This document shows, piece after piece, positions 8,018 to 14,654 of a stretch of DNA of 18,103 nucleotides. This stretch comes from Bacteroidota bacterium (GTDB taxonomy: Bacteria > Bacteroidota > Bacteroidia > Chitinophagales > Chitinophagaceae). How positions within the stretch are numbered: position 1 is the first letter of the stretch; each line of letters starts with the position of its first letter. The stretch spans positions 1-18,103 of the forward strand of contig JAEWAC010000104.1 of assembly GCA_023391895.1 (NCBI GenBank). Direction: 5' to 3'. Below the pieces are notes generated by a model. It did not search any database, was not told where the DNA came from, and was given only the letters and a program-made list of their open reading frames with translations. The position numbers and the translations under genes are program-made.

Positions 8018-9517
8018 ATGACCCCTTCACAAAAATTCTTAGCCAAACTTGGATTAAAAGATGTTGAAACCGATGAAACGGCCCGGTTGCCCCTCTCCGG
8101 GAACGAGCCGGAAAATTCACGCCGGTCATTCCTTAAAAAATCTGCACTGGGTGGTGTTGCCCTGGGTGGTTCGCTGTTGTTGGCACCCATAGAAGAAGTG
8201 GTAGCCCAAAGCACGCAAAACGTAAAGCGCTACTCAGCACCCTCCGACTTAAAGATCACGGATATGCGGTATTGTGTAACCGCTGTAATGGGACGTACCC
8301 CTATCATTCGCATTGATACCAACCAGGGCATTTATGGCTTGGGTGAAGTGCGAGACGGCGCCGATGAACGTTATGCGCTGATGCTGAAAAGCCGGATTTT
8401 GGGAGAGAATCCCTGCAACGTAGAAATGATCTTCAAAAAAATCAAGCAGTTTGGTGGCCATGCCCGTCAGGCGGGTGGTGTGTGTGCAGTAGAAATGGCT
8501 TTGTGGGACATTTGCGGCAAAGCTTATAACGTGCCTGCCTGGCAATTGCTGGGAGGACGGTATCGGGATAAAATAAGATTGTATGCCGATACGCCGGAAG
8601 CAGGATCGCCGGAAGAACAAAAAAAATTGATCAACTACCGGATGAACGATCAGGGCTATACCTGGCTGAAGATGGACGTATCTATTGGCGAATTGAAAGG
8701 AAAGCCGGATACGCTGGTGAATGCGAAGTTCTGGCAAAATGAGCAGGGCAGCCTGGCACAGTGGGGAGATCAAAATAATTACACGTCCTATGCCAATACC
8801 TTGCATCCCTTTACTCAAATACAGATCACTGAAAAGGGGTTGGAGGAACTGGCCCGGATTGTGGAAAACGTGCGGGGCATGATTGGTTACGAGGTGCCGC
8901 TTTCTACCGATCATTATGGGCATTTTGACCTGAACAATGGTATTCGTTTAGGCAAGGCATTGGAAAAATACAGGCTGGCTTGGCTGGAAGATATTGTTTC
9001 GTGGGAGTATACCCAACAATGGAAAACCATGTCGGATGCCCTGGAGACGCCGACACTCACCGGTGAAGACATTTACCTGCTGAAAAACTTTAAGCCGCTG
9101 ATCGATGCCCGTGCCGTGGATATTGTGCATCCGGACCTGGCTTCATCGGGCGGTTTGCTGGAAACCAAACGGATTGGCGACTATGCCGAAGAGTACGGTA
9201 TTGCTATGGCCATGCACCAGGCCGGCACACCGGTTTCTTTTATGGCCAATGTGCATTGTGCGGCGGCTACACAAAACTTCCTGTCGCTGGAGCACCATTC
9301 CGTTGATGTGCCCTGGTGGGAAGACCTGGTGAAAACAACCGATGGCAGAAAACTGATCACCAAAGGCTTTGCCAACCTGCCGCTAACCGCACCGGGACTG
9401 GGAATAGAACTCAATGATGATGTGGTGAAGCAACACCTGCATGCCAACGATAAAAGCTATTTTGCGCCTACGCCGCAGTGGAATGAAAAACGTTCTCATG
9501 ACAGGATCTTCAGTTAA
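8018..9517 (+). CDS. Tat-exported enolase-superfamily enzyme, mandelate racemase subgroup
   Basis: Mandelate racemase/muconate-lactonizing-type enzyme, probably a sugar-acid dehydratase or epimerase acting in the periplasm. A Tat signal is clear: SRRSFLKK with Arg35-Arg36, a hydrophobic stretch at 43-56, and AQ near 63-64. The enolase N-terminal capping domain covers about 78-185. In the barrel, the metal ligands Asp298, Glu324 and Glu350 are spaced 26 and 26. Asp373 and His400 follow Glu350 by 23 and 50. These spacings equal those of mandelate racemase Asp195, Glu221, Glu247, Asp270 and His297, so the Asp-His acid/base pair is intact. The KxK motif appears as Lys218-Met-Asp220, so the second lysine is absent. 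About 50 extra residues lie between this motif and Asp298. His299 and His302 next to Asp298 could add an acid as in sugar-acid dehydratases. The gene follows susD by 162 bases and precedes a BASS permease. Substrate unknown. Confidence 0.9.
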   Translation: MTPSQKFLAKLGLKDVETDETARLPLSGNEPENSRRSFLKKSALGGVALGGSLLLAPIEEVVAQSTQNVKRYSAPSDLKITDMRYCVTAVMGRTPIIRIDTNQGIYGLGEVRDGADERYALMLKSRILGENPCNVEMIFKKIKQFGGHARQAGGVCAVEMALWDICGKAYNVPAWQLLGGRYRDKIRLYADTPEAGSPEEQKKLINYRMNDQGYTWLKMDVSIGELKGKPDTLVNAKFWQNEQGSLAQWGDQNNYTSYANTLHPFTQIQITEKGLEELARIVENVRGMIGYEVPLSTDHYGHFDLNNGIRLGKALEKYRLAWLEDIVSWEYTQQWKTMSDALETPTLTGEDIYLLKNFKPLIDARAVDIVHPDLASSGGLLETKRIGDYAEEYGIAMAMHQAGTPVSFMANVHCAAATQNFLSLEHHSVDVPWWEDLVKTTDGRKLITKGFANLPLTAPGLGIELNDDVVKQHLHANDKSYFAPTPQWNEKRSHDRIFS

Positions 9518-9535
9518 AGGGCATTGCCGATAACA

Positions 9536-9639
9536 GCAACAGGCAATAGCAGACATCCGGAAAGTTTCCTTCTTTATCCCTTACCAAAAAGCTGATGAAG
9601 AAACCAAAACCATGAATGAAGTCCGCTATTGCCTCTTGC
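9536..9639 (+). repeat. Long imperfect inverted repeat between the enolase-type gene and the BASS gene
   Basis: Left arm 9536-9554 (GCAACAGGCAATAGCAGAC) and right arm 9621-9639 (GTCCGCTATTGCCTCTTGC) pair at 17 of 19 positions, with a 66-base spacer. The right arm overlaps the possible -33 element of the BASS promoter. It could be an RNA stem in a read-through transcript, or a DNA site. Confidence 0.5.
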
Positions 9640-9666
9640 ATTGTCATAAAAAAAACTTTAATTTTT
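9636..9666 (+). promoter_or_regulatory. Candidate promoter of the BASS permease gene
   Basis: TTG at 9636-9638, a 20-base gap, then TAATTTTT at 9659-9666. This agrees with the Bacteroidetes -33 (TTTG/TTG) and -7 (TAnnTTTG) pair except for the final G. Transcription would start near 9670, leaving a leader of about 24 bases. Confidence 0.35.
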
Positions 9667-9693
9667 ACAACAGCATAGCAACACTACTTATCT

Positions 9694-10839
9694 ATGGCTT
9701 CCAAACGTATTCCTGTATTGTACCTAATTGCCTTATTAGCATTAGCCGTTTATATTTTTGTTACACTTCAGCAGCGTCATGACTGGGCTGGCTGGGTACT
9801 CATGCTGTTCTTTCTCAGTATTGCCATCGCCTTTAGAGGTCATCGTCTCTTAAAGGGTTTTTCTTATACGATCATGATTTTTGCGGCTGTTTCCATCGCC
9901 CTCTATTATCCGCAATACTTCTCCGAATGGGGCGGCTTTAAACTCAGTGTACTCATCACCCCGCTTATCCAGCTTATTATGTTTGGCATGGGTACTTCAA
10001 TGGGGCTTGATGATTTTGCAGGCGTTATCAAAACCCCCAAAGGAGTACTCATCGGCGTGGTCAGCCATTACATTATCATGCCTCTTCTGGGATTTACGTT
10101 GGCGAATATCAGCGGCCTGCCACCGGAAATCGCAGCCGGCATTATTTTAATCGGCTGTTCTCCCAATGGCATGGCTTCCAATGTGATTTCCTATCTGGCT
10201 AAAGCCAACCTGGCACTTTCCATTACCATTACGGCCATCTCTACGATGCTGGCTCCTTTAGTAACGCCCTTTTTAATGAAGGTACTTGCAGGAGCCTTTG
10301 TGGAAATCAATCCTTTTCAAATGATGTGGGATATCTTTAAAATGGTTATTATCCCCATAGGCGCCGGTATTATTTTCAACAAACTTCTTAGTGGAAAGTC
10401 AAAATGGTTAGACAATGCCATGCCGCTGCTTTCCATGTTTGGCATTGGGTTCATTATTGTTATCATTACGGCAGCCGGAAGGGACAACCTGCTAACCATT
10501 GGACCCGTACTGGTATTGCTGGTGCTAACGCATAATTTATTGGGATACACTCTGGGATATTGGTCGGGAAGATTGTTTAAAATGAGTGAACGGGACTGCC
10601 GCACCATTGCCATTGAAGTGGGTATGCAGAACGGCGGATTGGCTTCCGGGCTGGCGAAAGAAATGGGTAAAATAGCAACCGTAGGTTTGGCGCCTGCCGT
10701 GTTTGGCCCGCTGATGAACATTACGGGCTCCGCACTGGCCAGCTGGTGGCATAACCGGCCGCCTAAAGAAGCGTCAAAAGAGGAAGCGGGTTCTGAACAT
10801 TATGTGCCTGCAACTGCTACGGACACCCGTGAAGCATAA
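9694..10839 (+). CDS. BASS-family (bile acid:sodium symporter type) permease
   Basis: Inner-membrane sodium-coupled carrier of organic anions. Members move bile acids, pyruvate, pantoate and other 2-keto or hydroxy acids. Hydrophobic helices run from residue 7 to about 350. Family signatures seen are FGMGTSMGLDDF at 97-108, the GCSPNGMASNV motif at 155-165 in the broken helix that binds sodium, and the second broken helix EVGMQNGGLASGLA at 308-321 (Glu308, Gln312, Asn313). Compared with ten-helix relatives there is an extra N-terminal hydrophobic stretch (about 1-72, perhaps two or three helices). The 30-residue C-terminal tail is hydrophilic. It lies 176 bases after the Tat-exported enzyme gene on the same strand and may import the product of that enzyme; the substrate is inferred, not shown. 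Confidence 0.9.
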   Translation: MASKRIPVLYLIALLALAVYIFVTLQQRHDWAGWVLMLFFLSIAIAFRGHRLLKGFSYTIMIFAAVSIALYYPQYFSEWGGFKLSVLITPLIQLIMFGMGTSMGLDDFAGVIKTPKGVLIGVVSHYIIMPLLGFTLANISGLPPEIAAGIILIGCSPNGMASNVISYLAKANLALSITITAISTMLAPLVTPFLMKVLAGAFVEINPFQMMWDIFKMVIIPIGAGIIFNKLLSGKSKWLDNAMPLLSMFGIGFIIVIITAAGRDNLLTIGPVLVLLVLTHNLLGYTLGYWSGRLFKMSERDCRTIAIEVGMQNGGLASGLAKEMGKIATVGLAPAVFGPLMNITGSALASWWHNRPPKEASKEEAGSEHYVPATATDTREA

Positions 10840-10976
10840 TGCCATTGTTAGGTTAACAGTTAGCAGAAAAAGGCTTTTGGGTACAAGCAGGAGATAGGCT
10901 TACGCAATATAGAGTAGAAAAATTAAATGAATACTCCGGCATCAACAGGATATCCGACAGAACATCGCAACCGACA

Positions 10977-10993
10977 TTTGGGTTTTTAAAAAG
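10977..10993 (+). repeat. Dispersed motif copy (TTTGGGTTTTTAAAAAG)
   Basis: First of three copies in the convergent gap, 138 bases after the BASS stop. It reads TTG-GGT-TTT-TAA in the phase in which the other copies read ATG-GGN-TTT-stop. Confidence 0.45.
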
Positions 10994-11166
10994 TTGGATT
11001 TTGAACTGGCGGAAGCTACGAACGATGATCGGGCGGAAAGATTTGATTGGTAAAGAATGCATTACCTGCTGGAAGACAAGTAGCTTTTAAGTGCTTTGTA
11101 TGACCTTTTAAAAGTTGCTTGCATGGACTCAACGAAAATGGAATTTATTGCAGGCTCCGCTACAGA

Positions 11167-11183
11167 TATGGGTTTTTAAAGAA
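11167..11183 (+). repeat. Dispersed motif copy (TATGGGTTTTTAAAGAA)
   Basis: Identical over 17 bases to the copy at 11271. Similarity extends weakly upstream (GGCTCCGCTACAGA here, GGCTTTAGTAACACG there), suggesting a repeat unit of about 35 bases. Confidence 0.55.
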
Positions 11184-11270
11184 ATGCAGCTTTCAGATGC
11201 TGTAAAAAGGCGAAAACTTCTTGTTGGTCTTTCACATCACACAGGTAATGCGAATGGCTTTAGTAACACG

Positions 11271-11287
11271 TATGGGTTTTTAAAGAA
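11271..11287 (+). repeat. Dispersed motif copy (TATGGGTTTTTAAAGAA)
   Basis: Second exact 17-base copy, 104 bases after the copy at 11167. The offset is not a multiple of three, so the two copies do not encode one peptide repeat in a single frame. Confidence 0.55.
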
Positions 11288-11369
11288 CTTGGAACTAGGG
11301 CGTCCGTTAAGTAAAAAATGTTTGCTTCTATTCCTATCAACGTTTTAAAGCCAGTGCTGTTCAAAAGCA

Positions 11370-12353
11370 TTACATAAATTTCAACGCCATTTTGTTGTAC
11401 TTGTTGCGGTATTCAATAGGCGTGAGGCCGGTGATTTTTTTAAACGTGGTACGAAAGGCTTTGGTGTCTGTATAACCTACGTCAAACATGACTTCGCTGA
11501 TGTTTTTGCCGCTGGTTTCAAAGCTTCTTTTAGCACTTTCTATTCTTACCCGTTGAATGTACTCCAAAACCGAATTGCGGGTAGCCTGCCGGAACCGGCG
11601 TTCAAAACTGCGTCTTCCCAAAGCAACCTTATCAGCCAGTTCCTCCACCGTTAGTCTTTCTTCAATGTTTTTTTCAATATAATCCTGCGCTTGTTTTACG
11701 GCACCGTCATTGTGCTGTTTTTGGCCTTTGAACATGGCAAACGCAGACTGGCTTTGCCGGTCAATGTCAACGGCAAAATACTTGGCCACCAGGATGGCTG
11801 TTGCCCGATCTGTATATTTTTCTACCAGGTGCAGCAGCAAATTCCAGTACGACTGGGCGCCACCACTGGAATAAATACGGCTTTCTTCTGTTACAATGCT
11901 GCCATCCTGTACCGCCACTTCCGGAAACATTTGGCAGAACTCATTGGTAAAGCTCCAGTGGGTAGAACATTTTTTACCATTCAGCAAGCCGGTGGACGCC
12001 AGTAAAAAAGCACCTACACAAAGCGATGCCACTTCTGCTCCTTTCCGGTATTGCTCCACGATCCACGGCACCAGGCCCTGGTTGGCAGCAACGGCCTGCG
12101 CCATATTGCCAAATAAAGCCGGTATAAACACCAGGTCTGTTTTAGCTACTTCGTGCAGCAGTTTGTCCGTATGAACGGAGAACCTGCCATCGTTGAGTTG
12201 AACTTCTTTTTTCAGCCCTACCAGTTGTACTTCAAACAGCGGTTCTCTGCCCGATAGTGTCAAAAACTGGTTCACGGCCGCAAAGCAATATTGCGGGTCG
12301 GCAATGGCCTGCATGACCGAATTTTCTGGAACCAGAATGCTTACGTGCTTCAT
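11370..12353 (-). CDS. GlxA-type AraC-family transcriptional regulator (DJ-1/PfpI domain plus HTH)
   Basis: Transcription factor with an N-terminal DJ-1/PfpI (class I glutamine amidotransferase-like) sensor domain and a C-terminal AraC DNA-binding domain. The start is taken at 12353 (MKHVSILVPENS), which begins exactly with the first beta-strand; a start ten codons earlier (12383) adds only MRHRIFYICC and would overlap the promoter-like element. The 327 residues contain the nucleophile-elbow-like ASLCVGAFLLA with Cys112, His132 in CSTHW, and the GGAQSYWNLLLHLVE helix at 164-178. The HTH spans about 220-320: first helix-turn-helix LTVEELADKVALGRRSFERRF, second ISEVMFDVGYTDTKAFRTTFKK, ending TPIEYRNKYN. 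It is divergent from the SRPBCC/DoxX/VOC operon, the usual layout for a regulator controlling its neighbour and itself. Effector unknown. Confidence 0.94.
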   Translation of the reverse strand: MKHVSILVPENSVMQAIADPQYCFAAVNQFLTLSGREPLFEVQLVGLKKEVQLNDGRFSVHTDKLLHEVAKTDLVFIPALFGNMAQAVAANQGLVPWIVEQYRKGAEVASLCVGAFLLASTGLLNGKKCSTHWSFTNEFCQMFPEVAVQDGSIVTEESRIYSSGGAQSYWNLLLHLVEKYTDRATAILVAKYFAVDIDRQSQSAFAMFKGQKQHNDGAVKQAQDYIEKNIEERLTVEELADKVALGRRSFERRFRQATRNSVLEYIQRVRIESAKRSFETSGKNISEVMFDVGYTDTKAFRTTFKKITGLTPIEYRNKYNKMALKFM

Positions 12354-12357
12354 ACAA

Positions 12358-12365
12358 CAAATATA
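12358..12365 (-). promoter_or_regulatory. Possible -7 element of the AraC-type gene, suggesting a very short or absent leader
   Basis: On the minus strand this is TATATTTG, an exact match to the Bacteroidetes -7 consensus TAnnTTTG, ending only 4 bases before the ATG at 12353. A TTTG occurs 15 bases upstream (12384-12381), shorter than the usual 19-21. If used, transcription would start at or within a few bases of the start codon. Confidence 0.35.
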
Positions 12366-12371
12366 AAAAAT

Positions 12372-12388
12372 GCGGTGTCGCAAACCGC
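12372..12388. promoter_or_regulatory. Candidate operator: inverted repeat GCGGT-N7-ACCGC
   Basis: Arms GCGGT (12372-12376) and ACCGC (12384-12388) are G/C-rich within A/T-rich DNA, centred about 20 bases upstream of the regulator's -7 element and inside the divergent promoter gap. Placement suits an autoregulatory site, but arms of 5 bp can occur by chance. Confidence 0.25.
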
Positions 12389-12411
12389 CTCAAAAAAGTC
12401 GCTTTTGCACA

Positions 12412-12442
12412 TTTTCAACCTTGTTTTTGCGCTTTATGTTTG
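12412..12442 (+). promoter_or_regulatory. Promoter of the SRPBCC/DoxX/VOC operon
   Basis: TATGTTTG at 12435-12442 matches TAnnTTTG exactly. TTTTC at 12412-12416, 18 bases upstream, is an imperfect -33. The expected start near 12447 leaves a leader of about 35 bases before the ATG at 12483. Confidence 0.5.
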
Positions 12443-12482
12443 TATCGTCAATCAAATAATCATCCCTTCAAAAAATAAAAAG

Positions 12483-12908
12483 ATGACAGCAGCGAAACCA
12501 ACCATTACAGTAGAAACAACCGTTCAGGCACCTGTAGAAAAAACCTGGCAGGTTTGGACCCTTCCGGAGCATATCATGCAGTGGAACCAGGCTTCCGACG
12601 ACTGGCATACCCCAAGGGCGGAAAACGATTTAAGAGCGGGCGGCAGGTTCCTGTCCCGGATGGAAGCCCGGGACGGCAGCATGGGGTTTGACTTTACCGG
12701 CAGTTATAACGAAGTGCGACCGCATGAATACATTGAGTATACGATGGATGATGGCAGAAAAGTAAAAGTGCATTTTATGGCAGAGGGCAATAGCACCCGC
12801 GTGGTAGAAACCTTTGAAGCCGAGCAGGAGCATTCGGAAGACATGCAAAGAAGCGGATGGCAGGCCATTCTGAATAACTTCAAGCAACATGCAGAAACCC
12901 AGATTTAA
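12483..12908 (+). CDS. SRPBCC-fold protein, AHSA1 (Hsp90-ATPase-activator-like) family
   Basis: Small START/Bet v1-like domain protein of 141 residues. Proteins of this fold bind hydrophobic small molecules; in bacteria most are of unknown function. The frame is open upstream to 12291, but the protein fold starts at ATG 12483 with ITVETTVQAPVEKTWQVWT, the standard first strand and helix. The LPEHIMQWNQAS segment, the GGRFLSRMEARDG strand pair, FTGSYNEVRPHEYIEYTMDDGR and the C-terminal helix GWQAILNNFKQH complete the fold. It is the first gene of the operon and 20 bases upstream of the DoxX-like gene. Confidence 0.93.
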   Translation: MTAAKPTITVETTVQAPVEKTWQVWTLPEHIMQWNQASDDWHTPRAENDLRAGGRFLSRMEARDGSMGFDFTGSYNEVRPHEYIEYTMDDGRKVKVHFMAEGNSTRVVETFEAEQEHSEDMQRSGWQAILNNFKQHAETQI

Positions 12909-12927
12909 ACACTTAAATTCAGCATCA

Positions 12928-13341
12928 ATGAAAAAGCTAAAAATCACCTACTGGACAGCTACCGGGCTGATCTTTTTAATGGATGGTTTAATGCCCGCCC
13001 TGACCTCTCATACCGAATTGGCCCGGCAGGGTATACAGCACCTGGGTTATCCGGATTACTTCCGGGTGATGTTAACGGTTTTTAAAGTAGCCGGCGCCTT
13101 GATTTTACTGCTGCCCTTTTTCAAAGGCCGCTTAAAGGAATGGGCCTATGCAGGCTTTACCTTCAATTTTCTGTGCGCTGCCGTTTCCCACGCCATTGTG
13201 GACGGCCCGGACGCCCAAACGGTGCTCCCTTTAGTGGCTTTAGTTATTCTGGCCGTATCGTACAAAACTTATTACCAACTGCAACAAAAACCTTCAATTC
13301 AACAACATGACTCCTACCATTTATCCCTGCCTGTGGTTTGA
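12928..13341 (+). CDS. DoxX-like family membrane protein
   Basis: Four-helix inner-membrane protein of 137 residues. Start at ATG 12928 (MKKLKITYWTATGLIFL); an upstream in-frame ATG at 12889 would overlap the preceding gene. Hydrophobic segments are at about 6-22, 45-64, 73-92 and 100-119. GIQHLGYPDYFRVMLTVFKV and GRLKEWAYAGFTFNFL with the SHAIVDG motif are typical of the DoxX_2 family. Function is not defined: relatives are linked to redox or membrane stress. Its last 35 bases overlap the start of the next gene, consistent with translational coupling; the overlapped C-terminal tail (SIQQHDSYHLSLPVV) looks non-conserved. Confidence 0.9.
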   Translation: MKKLKITYWTATGLIFLMDGLMPALTSHTELARQGIQHLGYPDYFRVMLTVFKVAGALILLLPFFKGRLKEWAYAGFTFNFLCAAVSHAIVDGPDAQTVLPLVALVILAVSYKTYYQLQQKPSIQQHDSYHLSLPVV

Positions 13342-14149
13342 TGGCAAGGCCAAAGAAGCTGCCACCTTTTACTGTTCTGTTTTTCCTCAAGCCTCCATTA
13401 CGGCCGATACGCCTATGGTGGTAACCTTTGAGGCGGCCGGTCAAAAGTTCATGTGCCTGAACGGCGGGCCAGAGTTTACTTTCAATCCTTCCATTTCCTT
13501 TTTCGTGCAGAGCGAAACCGAAGCCGAAGTGGACCAGTTGTGGAGCCAACTTGCGGATGGAGGAACGGTATTGATGCCGATAGATAAATACGACTGGAGT
13601 GAAAAATATGGCTGGGTGCAGGACCGCTTTGGCATTAGCTGGCAGTTGTCCCTGGGCAGGATAGAAGACACGGGACAAAAGTTTGTACCCTCGCTTTTGT
13701 TTACCGGCGGGCAGCACGGCAAGGCAGAGCAGGCGGTACGTTTTTATACTTCCATCTGGCGTCCATCCACCATTACCGGTATCCTCAAATACGGCGAAGG
13801 CGAAGGGGAGGCGGCCGGCACGGTCAAACATGCCCAGTTCACCTTAGGCGATTCCGTTTTTATGGCCATGGACAGCGGTTTTCCGCATGGTTTTCAATTT
13901 AACGAAGCCATATCTTTTGTAGTGGAAGGGCAAACCCAGGAAGAAATCGATTACTACTGGAACCACCTGACCAAAGAGGGCGGGGAGGAAGGCCCTTGCG
14001 GCTGGCTCAAAGATCCTTTTGGTGTTTGGTGGCAAATCATTCCTGCCGTGCTGAAAACACTTATGAGCGATCCGGAGAAATCAGGCAGGGTAATGAAGGC
14101 TTTTCGGAAAATGAAAAAGATGGATATAGAAACCCTGGTAAATGCGTAA
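13307..14149 (+). CDS. Double-domain VOC (PhnB-like) protein
   Basis: Two PhnB/3-demethylubiquinone-methyltransferase-like VOC domains in tandem, 280 residues. Domain 1 is about 3-116: IYPCLWFDGKAKEAATFYCSVF, ending GWVQDRFGISWQL. Domain 2 is about 124-245: FVPSLLFTGGQHGKAEQAVR, KYGEGEGEAAGTVKHAQFTL, then GWLKDPFGVWWQII. Each has the strand-helix opening and the closing DxFGxxWQ motif of this branch. VOC proteins include glyoxalases, dioxygenases and drug-sequestering proteins, but this branch mostly lacks an assigned reaction. About 35 residues of charged helix follow (KSGRVMKAFRKMKK). The ATG at 13307 lies inside the end of the DoxX-like gene. Length is normal for the two-domain form. Confidence 0.92.
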   Translation: MTPTIYPCLWFDGKAKEAATFYCSVFPQASITADTPMVVTFEAAGQKFMCLNGGPEFTFNPSISFFVQSETEAEVDQLWSQLADGGTVLMPIDKYDWSEKYGWVQDRFGISWQLSLGRIEDTGQKFVPSLLFTGGQHGKAEQAVRFYTSIWRPSTITGILKYGEGEGEAAGTVKHAQFTLGDSVFMAMDSGFPHGFQFNEAISFVVEGQTQEEIDYYWNHLTKEGGEEGPCGWLKDPFGVWWQIIPAVLKTLMSDPEKSGRVMKAFRKMKKMDIETLVNA

Positions 14150-14194
14150 CACTTCACTTCTGAAATTATAACAGGCCTCGCGGCAAAAACCTTT

Positions 14195-14224
14195 ATTTAA
14201 AAACATTTAATAACATTTAAAAAC
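14195..14224 (+). repeat. Three 10-bp tandem units ATTTAAAAAC
   Basis: ATTTAAAAAC, ATTTAATAAC and ATTTAAAAAC run head to tail, ending 7 bases before the ATG of the second SRPBCC gene. The 10-base period places A-tracts on one face of the helix. A role as curved DNA, or as an A-rich translation enhancer, is possible. Confidence 0.7.
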
Positions 14225-14231
14225 ACAATAT

Positions 14232-14654
14232 ATGGTAACCCTGCAATTCAACATATCCATCAATGCACCCCGTGAAAAAGTCTGGAAAGCTTTATGGGAT
14301 GAGTCTAATTATCAACAATGGACCGCTGTTTTCGGTGAAGGTTCATCTGCCAAAAGCGACTGGCAGGAAGGCAGTACCATCCAGTTCCTGGGTGCCAATG
14401 GTGATGGAATGTATGGCCGTATCGACAAAATGGTTCCCAATACGCAAATGACCTTTAAACATTTGGGCGAAATTAGAAACGGCGAACAAAAAGAAAGCGA
14501 GTGGGCTGGTGCTTTGGAAAGCTATTTCTTAACAGGTAACGGAGCTGCAACCGAGCTGTTTGTGGAAATGGATACCGCCGAATCGCACCAGCAATATTTT
14601 AAGGATACTTTTCCCAAGGCGTTGCAAATCGTAAAACAGCTTGCCGAACAATGA
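14232..14654 (+). CDS. Second SRPBCC-fold protein, AHSA1-like
   Basis: A 140-residue START/Bet v1-like protein, distinct in sequence from the one at 12483. It opens with LQFNISINAPREKVWKALWD, then QQWTAVFGEGSSAKSDWQEG and a strand pair around IQFLGANGDGMYGRI. It ends with a helix FPKALQIVKQLAEQ. An 82-base gap separates it from the VOC-VOC gene, the largest gap in the operon, and this gap holds the 10-bp tandem repeat, so a second promoter here is possible. Its TGA overlaps the ATG of the next gene (ATGA at 14651), strong evidence of coupled expression. Ligand unknown. Confidence 0.92.
   Translation: MVTLQFNISINAPREKVWKALWDESNYQQWTAVFGEGSSAKSDWQEGSTIQFLGANGDGMYGRIDKMVPNTQMTFKHLGEIRNGEQKESEWAGALESYFLTGNGAATELFVEMDTAESHQQYFKDTFPKALQIVKQLAEQ

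Larger units (their letters stand above)
10840..11369. other. Gene-free gap between convergent genes, rich in a short repeated motif
   Basis: About 530 bases between the ends of the BASS gene (+) and the AraC-type gene (-). Open frames here are short, and the longest + frame (11115-11348) runs through two motif copies in different phases, so it is not credible as a gene. Three good motif copies lie at 10977, 11167 and 11271, with a degenerate fourth at 11099-11115 (TATGACCTTTTAAAAGT). A 40-codon startless frame at 10931-11053 ends LAEATNDDRAERFDW and may be a gene remnant. No clear terminator with a T-tract was seen. Confidence 0.6.

Noticed and set aside
10977..11287. CRISPR-like array
   Set aside because: The repeated motif is only 17 bases, spacing is irregular (190 and 104 bases between good copies), and no cas gene is present.
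11115..11348. 77-residue plus-strand frame in the convergent gap
   Set aside because: It is built around two copies of the dispersed DNA motif read in different phases (IWVFKE and TYGFLKN), has odd composition and no family resemblance.
12354..12383. Earlier start for the AraC-type regulator at 12383
   Set aside because: It adds ten residues (MRHRIFYICC) before the first strand of the DJ-1 domain and covers the promoter-like TATATTTG.
12291..12482. 64-residue N-terminal extension of the first SRPBCC gene
   Set aside because: It overlaps the divergent regulator gene and the promoter; the SRPBCC fold starts at ATG 12483.
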